Source: Curvibacter soli
Lineage (GTDB): Bacteria; Pseudomonadota; Gammaproteobacteria; Burkholderiales; Burkholderiaceae_C
Length of the DNA stretch: 47,268 bases
NCBI RefSeq assembly: GCF_029211125.1
Contig: NZ_JARGEN010000052.1
Span: 1 to 47,268, forward strand
Direction: 5' to 3'
Within the stretch, counting starts at the first letter, position 1; each line of letters starts with the position of its first letter. Of the stretch, positions 7,970-15,490 are shown piece after piece. Below the pieces are notes generated by a model. The model saw only the letters and a list, made by a program, of their open reading frames with translations. It was not told the DNA's origin and did not search any database. A program made the translations under genes and the position numbers.

Positions 7970-8706
7970 CGACCGACGAGTCCGCGCCGCTGCTGGAGGT
8001 GCAGGGCCTGGACGCCTGGTACGGCGCGGCGCAGATCCTGCACGGTGTGGACCTGCACGTGCGGCGCGGCGAGGTGGTGGCCCTGATGGGCCGCAACGGC
8101 GCGGGCAAGTCGACCACGCTCAAGGCCGTCATGGGCCTGGTGCCGCGCCGGCACGGGCGCATCGTCTTTCGCGGGCGGGACGTTTCGCGGGGCGCGCCGT
8201 ACCAGGCCGCGCGCCTGGGCCTGGGCTTCGTGCCCGAGGATCGGCGCGTCTTCACCGACCTGAGCGTGGCCGAGAACCTGGAGGTGGGCCGCCAGCCGCC
8301 GCGCCGCTGGGACGACGGCACGCCGGTGCCCGCGTGGACGCCCGAGCGGCTCTTCGCGCTGTTCCCCAACCTCGGCGAAATGCCGGACCGCCCCGGCGCC
8401 CGCATGAGCGGCGGCGAGCAGCAGATGCTCACCGTGGCACGCACACTCATGGGCAACCCCTATCTCGTCTTGCTCGACGAGCCCTCCGAAGGCGTGGCGC
8501 CGGTCATCGTGGAGCAGATGACTGGCATGATTCTTGAATTAAAGTCCCAGGGAGTCAGCCTCCTGCTGTCGGAGCAGAACATACGGTTCGCCGAACTGGT
8601 GTCCGACCGGGCCTATGTGCTCGAAAAGGGCCAGATCCGCCACCATGCGACGATGCAGGAACTGGCCGCCGACGAGGCGGTCCGCCGCGCCTACCTGAGC
8701 GTATGA
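7966..8706 (+). CDS. livF: Liv-type ABC transporter ATP-binding protein (LivF)
   Basis: The 246-residue ATPase contains Walker A GRNGAGKST (~42-50), a Q-loop region GFVPEDRRVFTDLSVAENL characteristic of LivF, signature MSGGEQQMLTVARTL, Walker B YLVLLDEPSEGVAP and the switch segment LLLSEQN. The ATG overlaps the livG stop (ATGA at 7966-7969), making the permease, livG and livF a tightly coupled translation unit. It is the second nucleotide-binding subunit of the transporter. The gene ends 40 bp before the amidase gene, which has its own ribosome-binding site and may be co-transcribed. Confidence 0.92.
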   Translation: MTTDESAPLLEVQGLDAWYGAAQILHGVDLHVRRGEVVALMGRNGAGKSTTLKAVMGLVPRRHGRIVFRGRDVSRGAPYQAARLGLGFVPEDRRVFTDLSVAENLEVGRQPPRRWDDGTPVPAWTPERLFALFPNLGEMPDRPGARMSGGEQQMLTVARTLMGNPYLVLLDEPSEGVAPVIVEQMTGMILELKSQGVSLLLSEQNIRFAELVSDRAYVLEKGQIRHHATMQELAADEAVRRAYLSV

Positions 8707-8746
8707 GAAAAACCGTTTTTCAACCCCACTACGATGGAGTTTTTTC

Positions 8747-9466
8747 ATGACCATCTCGCGCCGCAGCCTTCTCCAGTCCGCCGCCCTGACCGCGCTTGCC
8801 AGCGCCGGCCCTGCGGCCCTGGCCAAGCCCATTCGGCCCAGTACCCGCGCGGCGCTCATCGTCGTCGATGTGCAGAACTGCTTCGTCGAGGGCGGTACCT
8901 TGCCGGTGAAGGGGGGCGCCGAGATCGTGCCCATCATCAACAAGATCGCCCCGGCCTTCGCCAACATCGTCGTCACGCAGGACTGGCACACGGCGGGCCA
9001 CGCCTCGTTCGCCAGCAGCCATGCGAGCAAGAAGCCCTTCGAGACCGCCAAGCTCTCCTACGGCACCCAGGTGCTCTGGCCCGACCACTGCGTGCAGGGC
9101 ACGGAAGACGCGGCGCTGCACAAGGACCTGGCCCTGCCCACGGCCCAGGTCATCGTGCGCAAGGGTTTCCACAAAAGCGTGGACAGCTATTCGGCGTTCG
9201 AGGAAGCCGACCGCAAGACCCGCACGGGCCTGGCCGGCTACCTGAAGGAGCGCGGCATCCGCACGGTCTACGTCACGGGCCTGGCCACCGACTTCTGCGT
9301 CGCCTGGACGGCGCTCGACGCGCGCAAGCTCGGCTTCAACGTCTATGTGGTCGAGGACGCCACGCGCGCCATCGACCTCGACGGTTCGCTGGCCGCGGCC
9401 TGGAAGAAATTGAAGGCCGCGGGCGTGAAGCGCATACAGTCCGCCGACCTCATCATCCCGACCTGA
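8747..9466 (+). CDS. Exported nicotinamidase-like isochorismatase-superfamily amidase
   Basis: The 239-residue protein starts with a Tat-like signal (ISRRSLLQSAALTALASAG) and then matches PncA. The catalytic triad is Asp41 (VVDVQNCF), Lys139 (VRKGFHKS) and Cys184 (GLATDFCV). Metal ligands are Asp79, His81 and His85 (TQDWHTAGH). PncA hydrolyses nicotinamide to nicotinate and ammonia, usually in the cytoplasm. Here the twin arginines and Ala-rich h-region predict periplasmic location. A GGAG at 8735-8738 precedes the ATG. Its position 40 bp after livF suggests that the Liv transporter handles the amide or the acid product, which is inference. Other isochorismatase-like amidases have different substrates, but the full PncA motif set favours nicotinamide or a close analogue. 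Confidence 0.8.
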   Translation: MTISRRSLLQSAALTALASAGPAALAKPIRPSTRAALIVVDVQNCFVEGGTLPVKGGAEIVPIINKIAPAFANIVVTQDWHTAGHASFASSHASKKPFETAKLSYGTQVLWPDHCVQGTEDAALHKDLALPTAQVIVRKGFHKSVDSYSAFEEADRKTRTGLAGYLKERGIRTVYVTGLATDFCVAWTALDARKLGFNVYVVEDATRAIDLDGSLAAAWKKLKAAGVKRIQSADLIIPT

Positions 9467-9580
9467 CCATTTCGCCAAGCATCGAACGGCCCGACCGCAT
9501 GGACTATGCGCGGGCCGACATGCGGCATGGCTTCCTGGATCGCTGCGTCCCATCCCAGCGCGCATGCCGTCCACCCGCCC

Positions 9581-9602
9581 CCCGCCCACTCATGTGGGCG
9601 GG
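9581..9602. terminator. Perfect hairpin, candidate bidirectional terminator
   Basis: CCCGCCCAC / TCAT / GTGGGCGGG forms a 9-bp perfect stem with a four-base loop, placed between the convergent amidase and coiled-coil genes. No U-run follows on either strand, so it may stop transcription only weakly or protect mRNA ends. The rest of the 199-base gap shows nothing recognisable. Confidence 0.55.
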
Positions 9603-9665
9603 TGTACTTGTACTTGGGCAAGAACGACTTGCCGATGGGATCTTTGGCCATGCCGGCCATTTCCG

Positions 9666-10112
9666 TCAACGCATCCAGTTCTGCAGCGCATCCAGTGCTT
9701 TGTCGGCAGCTTCCCTGGTGGCGGCGACTGCTTTCTGGGCTGCATCCCTGGCGACTTCTGCTGCATGCTGGGCCGCTTCCTTGCCGGACTCGGCCGCATT
9801 TTTGACCGATTCATCGGCCTTCTGCGCCGCTTCCGCAGCGGCTTCCGCTGCATGCTGAGCCGCGTCCGACGCTTTTTGCAGCGCGTCCCGGATGTCTTGC
9901 CTGGTTTTGTCGATGTCCGTGGCCGCGAACTCGGCAAGCCGGCTTGGGGCCGTCTTCAGGTTGTCCTGAAGGCGGGTGCGCAAGTCGGCGATCTTCTTGC
10001 CGGCTTGATCGGCGGTGGCCTGCAAAAGCGCATCGGCATCGGCAACGATCTGCTTCATGTCGGCGATCAGTTTGTCTTTGGTTATGGAGCCGGATTTGTT
10101 GGATTCAGACAT
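9666..10112 (-). CDS. Ala/Lys-rich coiled-coil protein with DUF883-like N-terminus
   Basis: The 148-residue protein has no signal peptide. Its first ~55 residues (KLIADMKQIVADADALLQAT, ADLRTRLQDNLKTAP) resemble the ElaB/YqjD (DUF883) ribosome-associated family. The C-terminal transmembrane helix of that family is missing. In its place is a run of AA-x-x-AA-x-KA repeats (~80-140) like LEA group 3 or apolipoprotein-type amphipathic helices. GGAGA six bases before ATG 10112 supports the start. The next gene upstream on the same strand encodes a secreted protein with the same repeat style, so the pair may have arisen by duplication. A stress-protection role is suggested only by composition. Confidence 0.7.
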   Translation of the reverse strand: MSESNKSGSITKDKLIADMKQIVADADALLQATADQAGKKIADLRTRLQDNLKTAPSRLAEFAATDIDKTRQDIRDALQKASDAAQHAAEAAAEAAQKADESVKNAAESGKEAAQHAAEVARDAAQKAVAATREAADKALDALQNWMR

Positions 10113-10224
10113 GGGAAATCTCCATCAGTGATTTTGTGATCAAGAAAAATATCGGTGTACCACTTTTTCAGGTTGGTGAGCATGCGCTGCACCTGGCCCG
10201 CTCGAAACAGTCCGCCCGCCAGGC

Positions 10225-10815
10225 TTATTTCGTCACGGCATCTTTGACATCCTTGACCGTTTCCTTGGTTGCCTCAAGCGCCTTATCGGCAGCGTCCCGG
10301 GTGGCTTGCATGGCTTTCTGTGCGGCGTCTCTGGTGGCTTCGGCCGCTTTTTGCGCAGCCTCTTTGCCCGATCTGGCCGCCTTTTTCGCCGCTTCGCCGG
10401 CCTTCTGTGCGGCTTCCTTGGTCGCTACGGCGGCCTTCTTGGCGGCTTCCTCGGCCTGCTGTGCGGCCTGCTTGGTCGCTGTGGTCGCCTTGCGGGTGGC
10501 TTGTGCCGTCTTGCGGACTGCCAATTTGGCAGCTTCATCAGCATCTCGCGCGGCCTGATGGGCTGTTTCGGCGGCTTTCTGCGTGGCTTCACTGACGGCT
10601 TGTTCAGCCTTCTCTGCTGCCTGCTTGGCGGCCTCTGCGGCCTTCTGCGTCGCTTCCCTGGCTTCGTCGGCCGCTTTCTTCGCCGCTTCCTGCGCTTTCT
10701 GCAGCATGGACACCTCGGCCGTCTCGCCCGGCTTTGCCGCAGGTTCTTGCGCAGCCTGCGCACTTGCGCCCACCACCAATGCCGACAGGATCATCCATGT
10801 TTTCAGTTTCATCAT
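10225..10815 (-). CDS. Secreted Ala/Lys-rich LEA-like helical repeat protein
   Basis: The protein is about 196 residues long. MKLKTWMILSALVVGASAQA is a clear Sec signal, and the mature protein is a nearly uninterrupted series of short repeats of the type KAAEAAKQAAEKAEQA and KEAAQKAGEAAKKAA, with very few aromatic residues. This composition predicts a long amphipathic helix or a disordered, salt- or desiccation-responsive protein in the periplasm. Two adjacent ATGs (10815 and 10812) are possible, and an AAGGAG lies five bases before the first. It is followed after 112 bp by the cytoplasmic relative. No enzymatic motif is present and the function is unknown. Confidence 0.7.
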   Translation of the reverse strand: MMKLKTWMILSALVVGASAQAAQEPAAKPGETAEVSMLQKAQEAAKKAADEAREATQKAAEAAKQAAEKAEQAVSEATQKAAETAHQAARDADEAAKLAVRKTAQATRKATTATKQAAQQAEEAAKKAAVATKEAAQKAGEAAKKAARSGKEAAQKAAEATRDAAQKAMQATRDAADKALEATKETVKDVKDAVTK

Positions 10816-10975
10816 TTCTTCTCCTTGCAGTCCTGGAGCAGGGACGTCTGCTCCGCACGTTTTGCCCTGGGCCGGGCGTTGTTGTGATTTTCCTCGTTGT
10901 TGATGCCAAGACCGTTGCACATCAAGCCGACGACATGCCGCGCAATGGCCTTGGGGCCTTCATGCTGTAGCTGCG

Positions 10976-11137
10976 CGTGCAGTGTTCAACGCTGAGCAGC
11001 ACAAAAAACCGCGCCTTTTGACGCATGGCGGCGTTGCAAATCCTCGCGATAGCCACGGCTATCGCTGTGGTTTGCGCCTTGCCCTGCGCCAAAACGCATC
11101 GCTTTTATTGGTGCCGCCAAGCATCGAACACTGCACT
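10976..11137 (+). mobile_element. Miniature element A, copy A1
   Basis: This is a ~162-bp copy of element A, recognised by GTGCAGTGTTCAACGCTGAG at the left and GCATCGAACACTGCACT at the right, with the central palindrome GCGATAGCCACGGCTATCGC. Orientation is the same as A3 and opposite to A2 and A4. The left terminal A is C here and the left flank is GCG; the right flank AG matches the other copies. It contains no gene. It lies in the 974-base gap 10816-11789 together with a transposase remnant and B1. 10816-10975 is the upstream region of the secreted coiled-coil gene. Confidence 0.85.
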
Positions 11138-11144
11138 AGCCCGG

Positions 11145-11260
11145 CAGGAAACGTCGCACCGACCGGGTTGCTTTCGAACACCGCAAGGTGCGCAGGACTA
11201 CTGCATCATCCGCTCCTATTGCGCCACCATGCACAAACAAGGGGCCAATATCTTTGAGCC
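11145..11260 (+). pseudogene. Transposase remnant, IS66 TnpC C-terminus-like
   Basis: One frame reads CFRTPQGAQDYCIIRSYCAT followed by MHKQGANIFE (about 11169-11258). This resembles the C-terminal segment of IS66-type TnpC transposases (G-FRT-GA---C-IRSY-ST-RKQG----E). Similarity stops after this and the frame continues into unrelated sequence up to about 11411. No catalytic part is present. It is most likely a relic of an insertion sequence beside element A1. I see nothing recognisable in 11261-11426. The family call rests on a short motif. Confidence 0.35.
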
Positions 11261-11426
11261 CGCGTGGGTGCTCTGGGGCGTCGCAGTCCGTCTGACGCAG
11301 TCCGGCAGTCCTCGCTGTTGCGTCCTCGACCTGTTGCGCCAGCGTGCTTGGCGCCTGGAAGAGTTGGGGCAGCCACTGCAACGCGACCCCGAGTACGTCC
11401 GCCAAAAATAGTGTGCAGTCGTTTTT

Positions 11427-11661
11427 CCTGGAAACGGCAGTTGACCGCTTCGTATCCCTTGCCAGGCCGCATGAAATCGAGCGTTGCCGGCTCCGATGGG
11501 GCTCACCTCGTGGGTGAGCGCGCCATGCACCTGCCAGCACCGCGCTCGGCGCGCCATGCGGCGTTGCTCCTCCTTGCGGGCACCAAGCCCGCCGCGTCGC
11601 CCGGTCTTGCCTGGCACGCCGATCACGGCACCGGCAGGCGCATCCAACTGCCGTTTCCAGG
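11427..11661 (+). mobile_element. Miniature element B, copy B1
   Basis: This ~235-bp element is bounded by CCTGGAAACGGCAGTTG and its inverted copy CAACTGCCGTTTCCAGG, except that the second carries a C before CAACTGCC. It is almost identical to the element at 33543. Flanks are TTTTT on the left and TTTAT on the right, an imperfect 5-bp duplication. Open frames through it are not genes. It may be a non-autonomous derivative of an insertion sequence. From 11662 to 11789 I see nothing recognisable. Confidence 0.8.
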
Positions 11662-11789
11662 TTTATCGAACGCGCCCCGCCCAGGCCGTCCCCCGAAAGT
11701 GTGAATTTGCGCGGCCTGGCGCCCGCCACCGGCATACTCCCTCACTTGCATGCCTGCGCCGCAGTCTTTATGCCGACTTTGACCGCATA

Positions 11790-12506
11790 CTACCCACCAG
11801 TATCCACCCCGCCCCGCCGCCCGAAGACCGCCGTGCCCACCCGCACCATGGTGCTGCCGGCGTGGATGGCGGCCTCCAGGTCGGCGCTCATGCCCATGGA
11901 GAGGGTGTCGAAATGCGGCAGGCCGAGTTCGACGCGCAGGTCGTCGAACAATATGCGCGCGCGCTGGTGCACCGCGAGCTGCGCGTCGAAGTCCGGCGCG
12001 GGCTCGGGAATGGTCATGAGGCCGCGCAGGCGCAGGCCCGGCAGCAGCGCCACGGCGCGCGCCAGGGCCGGCGCGTCCTGCGGCGCCACGCCGGACTTGG
12101 CGGCCCCGCCATCGATGTTGACCTGGATGCAGACGGCGAGCGGCGGCAGGTGCACGGGCCGCTGCTCGCTCAGGCGCTCCGCCACCTTCAGCCGGTCCAC
12201 CGTGTGGGCCCAGTCGAAATGCTGGGCCACCAGGCGCGTCTTGTTGCTCTGGATGGGGCCGATGCAGTGCCATTGCAGCGGGGCCGCGCCGTCGGCGGCG
12301 AGCAGGGCGATCTTCTCCACGCCTTCCTGGATGTAGTTCTCGCCGAACGCGCGCTGGCCGCAGGCGGCGGCCTCGCGCACGGCGTCGGGCGCCACGGCCT
12401 TGGTGACCGCGAGCAGCGCCACGTCCGCGGGGTCGCGGCCCGCTGCCGCGCAGGCCTGGGCGATGCGCGCGCGAACTTGCTGGAGGTTGCCGGCAATCGT
12501 CGTCAT
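11790..12506 (-). CDS. yggS: PLP-homeostasis protein YggS (PLPBP/COG0325 family)
   Basis: The 238-residue protein matches the single-domain alanine-racemase-like TIM barrel that binds pyridoxal phosphate without catalysis and buffers free PLP. The PLP lysine is Lys36 in LLAVTKAVAP. Other family motifs are FGENYIQEGVEKI, WHCIGPIQSNK, VNIDGGAAKSG, LRGLMTIPEP, LSMGMSADLEAAIHAGSTMV and VRVGTAVFGRR. Length is normal. It diverges from pilT with only 38 bp between the start codons, an arrangement common in proteobacteria, so their promoters must overlap. Confidence 0.95.
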   Translation of the reverse strand: MTTIAGNLQQVRARIAQACAAAGRDPADVALLAVTKAVAPDAVREAAACGQRAFGENYIQEGVEKIALLAADGAAPLQWHCIGPIQSNKTRLVAQHFDWAHTVDRLKVAERLSEQRPVHLPPLAVCIQVNIDGGAAKSGVAPQDAPALARAVALLPGLRLRGLMTIPEPAPDFDAQLAVHQRARILFDDLRVELGLPHFDTLSMGMSADLEAAIHAGSTMVRVGTAVFGRRGGVDTGG

Positions 12507-12544
12507 AATGCCCGCAAGCGTATCAAAACACTGCTGGGGAAATA

Positions 12545-13588
12545 GTGGACATCACGCAACTGCTCGCGTTCAGCGTCAAGAACAAGGCATCGGACCTGCA
12601 CCTGTCGTCCGGCCTGCCGCCGATGATTCGCGTGCACGGCGACGTGCGGCGCATCAATGTGGACGCGCTGGACCACAAGACGGTCCACGGCATGGTGTAC
12701 GACATCATGAACGACGCGCAGCGCAAGACCTACGAGGAGTTCCTGGAGATCGACTTCTCGTTCGAGATCGAGGGCCTGGCGCGCTTTCGGGTCAACGCCT
12801 TCAACCAGAACCGCGGCGCGGGCGCGGTGTTCCGCACCATCCCAAGCAAGATCCTGACGCTGGAGCAGCTCAACGCGCCCAAGATCTTCGGCGACCTGGC
12901 CCTGAAGCCGCGCGGCCTGGTGCTGGTGACCGGCCCCACGGGCTCGGGCAAGTCGACCACACTGGCGGCCATGGTGAATTACCTGAACGAAACCGAGTAC
13001 GGCCACATTCTTACGGTGGAAGACCCGATCGAATTCGTCCACGACTCCAAGAAGTGCCTGATCAACCAGCGCGAGGTGGGGCCGCACACGCTGAGCTTTG
13101 CCGCTGCGCTCAAGAGCGCCCTGCGCGAAGACCCGGACGCCATCCTCGTGGGCGAAATGCGCGACCTGGAGACCATCCGCCTGGCCATGACGGCCGCCGA
13201 AACCGGCCACCTGGTGTTCGGCACGCTGCACACGTCGAGTGCCGCCAAGACCATCGACCGGATCATCGACGTGTTCCCCGCCGAAGAAAAGGAAATGGTG
13301 CGCGCCATGCTGTCCGAATCGCTGCAGGCCGTGATCTCGCAGACGCTGTGCAAGACCAAGGACGGCTCGGGCCGCATCGCGGCGCACGAGATCATGCTGG
13401 GCACCAGCGCCATCCGCAACCTGATCCGCGAGGCCAAGGTGGCGCAGATGTACTCCACCATCCAGACCAGCAACAGCGTGGGCATGCAGACGCTGGACCA
13501 GAACCTGACCGACCTGGTGCGCCGCAACGTCATCAGCCCCGCCGAAGCGCGCGGCAAGGCGAAGATCCCCGAAAACTTCCCCGGCTGA
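12545..13588 (+). CDS. pilT: Type IV pilus retraction ATPase PilT
   Basis: The 347-residue hexameric ATPase powers pilus retraction and twitching. It has the N-terminal PAS-like domain (SVKNKASDLHLSSGLPPMIR), Walker A GPTGSGKST at ~130-138, the Asp box EDPIEF, Walker B DAILVGEMRDLETI, the His box TGHLVFGTLHTSSAAKTIDR and the PilT-specific AIRNLIRE motif near the C-terminus. The start codon is GTG at 12545 (MDITQLL...), agreeing with the family N-terminus. It is followed by a cyclic-nucleotide-binding protein gene and pilU in the same direction. Confidence 0.97.
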   Translation: MDITQLLAFSVKNKASDLHLSSGLPPMIRVHGDVRRINVDALDHKTVHGMVYDIMNDAQRKTYEEFLEIDFSFEIEGLARFRVNAFNQNRGAGAVFRTIPSKILTLEQLNAPKIFGDLALKPRGLVLVTGPTGSGKSTTLAAMVNYLNETEYGHILTVEDPIEFVHDSKKCLINQREVGPHTLSFAAALKSALREDPDAILVGEMRDLETIRLAMTAAETGHLVFGTLHTSSAAKTIDRIIDVFPAEEKEMVRAMLSESLQAVISQTLCKTKDGSGRIAAHEIMLGTSAIRNLIREAKVAQMYSTIQTSNSVGMQTLDQNLTDLVRRNVISPAEARGKAKIPENFPG

Positions 13589-13663
13589 CCCCGCGATGCG
13601 CTGGCAGCCCTCTTTTCCCTACCGCATTGTCCGGCGTGGCGCGCCGCGTGATGGAGACCCCGC

Positions 13664-14296
13664 ATGAAAGGCATTCTTCGACTTCTGCGCGCGCGCACCG
13701 GCATCCGCGCGGAAGACGATCGCAACGACTCCGTGCTGTTCACCACGGCCTTCGCGGGCCAGGGCGTGGATGCATCGATGCTCGTGCCCTGGGAGGCGCG
13801 CGCCGTGGAAGTGGGCGCCCGGCGCCTGCCAGCGAGCCGAGCCGGCAAGCTGCTGCACAACCTGTGGGCCCAGGACAAGTACATGGCCCTGCTGGACACC
13901 GACGCGCTCGGGCGCCTGGAGCGCTACTTCGAATTCGCCGCCGTGCCGGCCAACCGCGACGTGATCCGCCAGGACGAGTACGGCAACTTCATGGTCGTGC
14001 TGCTGTCGGGCACCATCGCCGTGGACCGGGTGCAGCCCTGGGGCGAGCATCTGCGGCTGGCCGAGACCCGGCCCGGCGATATCCTGGGCGAGATGTCGCT
14101 GCTCGACAGCGGCATCCGCTTCTCGGCCTGCACCACGCTCAACGACTGCGAGATCGCGGTGCTGAACGCCGAGGCCATGGATGACATGATGACCAAGGAT
14201 ACTCAGCTCGCCGCCAGCCTGATCGCGCTGCTGGCGCGCAAGCTGTCGCTGCGGCTGCGCATGGTGAGCGCGCGCCTGAGCGAAATCCAGAAATAA
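13664..14296 (+). CDS. Cyclic-nucleotide-binding-domain protein between pilT and pilU
   Basis: The 210-residue protein has an N-terminal region of ~75 residues without recognised domain and then a CNB (CAP-type) beta-barrel (~85-185). The phosphate-binding cassette is recognisable: GDILGEMSLLDSGIRFSACT, with the conserved Glu and the Arg that contacts cyclic phosphate. No helix-turn-helix follows; the C-terminus is a basic helix (LLARKLSLRLRMVSARLSEI). It is therefore a sensor or adaptor rather than a transcription factor. Its placement 75 bp after pilT and 23 bp before pilU suggests it tunes pilus retraction in response to a cyclic nucleotide, which is inference. Confidence 0.85.
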   Translation: MKGILRLLRARTGIRAEDDRNDSVLFTTAFAGQGVDASMLVPWEARAVEVGARRLPASRAGKLLHNLWAQDKYMALLDTDALGRLERYFEFAAVPANRDVIRQDEYGNFMVVLLSGTIAVDRVQPWGEHLRLAETRPGDILGEMSLLDSGIRFSACTTLNDCEIAVLNAEAMDDMMTKDTQLAASLIALLARKLSLRLRMVSARLSEIQK

Positions 14297-14319
14297 GCAG
14301 CCGCGCGAAAGGAACACGG

Positions 14320-15456
14320 ATGGAACGCGACCAGGCCAGCAAATTCATCAACGACCTGCTCAAGCTGATGATCAGCCGCGGCGGCAGCGACCTGTTCATC
14401 ACCGCCGACTTCCCGCCCGCGATCAAGGTGGACGGCAAGATCACCAAGGTTTCGCCTCAGCCGCTGACGTTGACGCACACGCTGGCGCTGGCGCGTTCGA
14501 TCATGAGCGACAAGCAGGCCGCGGAGTTCGAGCGCACCAAGGAATGCAACTTCGCCATCTCGCCCGCAGGCGTGGGGCGATTCCGCGTCAACGCCTTCGT
14601 GCAGATGGGCAAGGTGGGCATGGTGCTGCGGGTCATCCCGATGACGCTGCCGACGGTCGATGGGCTGGGCGTGCCACAGGTGCTCAAGGACGTGGCCATG
14701 ACCAAGCGCGGACTGTGCATCCTGGTGGGCGCCACAGGTTCGGGCAAGAGCACCACGCTGGCGGCCATGGTCGACTGGCGCAACGAGAACTCCTTTGGCC
14801 ACATCATCACCGTGGAAGACCCGGTGGAGTTCGTGCATCCGCACAAGAACTGCGTGGTGACGCAGCGCGAGGTGGGGCTCGACACCGACAGTTGGGAGGC
14901 CGCGCTCAAGAACACGCTGCGCCAGGCGCCCGACGTGATCCTGATGGGCGAGATCCGCGACCGCGAGACCATGGAGCACGCCGTGGCCTTCGCCGAGACC
15001 GGCCACCTGTGCCTGGCCACGCTGCACGCCAACAGCGCCAACCAGGCGCTGGACCGCATCATCAACTTCTTCCCGGAAGAGCGGCGCGCGCAACTGCTGA
15101 TGGACCTGTCGCTGAACCTCAAGGCCATGATCTCGCAGCGCCTGATCCCCAAGCAGGACTCCAAGGGCCGCACGGCGGCGGTGGAGATCATGCTCAACAC
15201 GCCGCTGATCTCCGACCTGATCTTCAAGGGCGAGGTGGCCGAGATCAAGGAGATCATGAAGAAGAGCCGCAACCTCGGCATGCAGACCTTCGACCAGTCG
15301 CTGTTCGACCTGTTCGAGGCCAACGTCATCAGCTATGAAGACGCGCTGCGCAACGCCGACTCGCTCAACGACCTGCGCCTGCAGATCAAGCTGACCAGCC
15401 AGCGCGCGAAGAACAGCGACCTGGCCTCGGGCACGGAGAATTTCGCCATCGTGTAG
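14320..15456 (+). CDS. pilU: Type IV pilus retraction ATPase PilU
   Basis: The 378-residue PilT paralogue assists PilT-dependent retraction. It has Walker A GATGSGKST (~137-145), the Asp box EDPVEFVHPHKN, Walker B DVILMGEIRDRETM and the His box TGHLCLATLHANSANQALDR. The sequence FFPEERRAQLLMDLSLNLKA and the C-terminal DLRLQIKL segment are PilU-like, and the PilT AIRNLIRE motif is replaced by LISDLIFKG. A GAAAGGAA lies upstream of the ATG. It sits last in the pilT-CNB-pilU group. Confidence 0.96.
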   Translation: MERDQASKFINDLLKLMISRGGSDLFITADFPPAIKVDGKITKVSPQPLTLTHTLALARSIMSDKQAAEFERTKECNFAISPAGVGRFRVNAFVQMGKVGMVLRVIPMTLPTVDGLGVPQVLKDVAMTKRGLCILVGATGSGKSTTLAAMVDWRNENSFGHIITVEDPVEFVHPHKNCVVTQREVGLDTDSWEAALKNTLRQAPDVILMGEIRDRETMEHAVAFAETGHLCLATLHANSANQALDRIINFFPEERRAQLLMDLSLNLKAMISQRLIPKQDSKGRTAAVEIMLNTPLISDLIFKGEVAEIKEIMKKSRNLGMQTFDQSLFDLFEANVISYEDALRNADSLNDLRLQIKLTSQRAKNSDLASGTENFAIV

Positions 15457-15465
15457 TAAGGTTGC

Positions 15466-15486
15466 GGGGTTCCTTCGCACGAACCC
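15466..15486 (+). terminator. Weak hairpin after pilU
   Basis: GGGTTC (15467-15472) and GAACCC (15481-15486) can pair around an eight-base loop, directly after the pilU stop and five bases before the next start codon. No U-run follows. It could lower read-through from pilU, or could simply be the next gene's leader. Confidence 0.25.
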
Positions 15487-15490
15487 TCCC

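Noticed and set aside
11025-11137. Recurrent small peptide frame MAALQILAIATAIAVVCALP in element A copies
   Set aside because: It looks like a signal peptide, but the frame follows the palindromic arm, ends differently in each copy, and has no ribosome-binding site; probably incidental.
11484-12545. A 353-codon plus-strand frame
   Set aside because: It starts within element B1 and runs antisense through yggS, which has an unambiguous family match.
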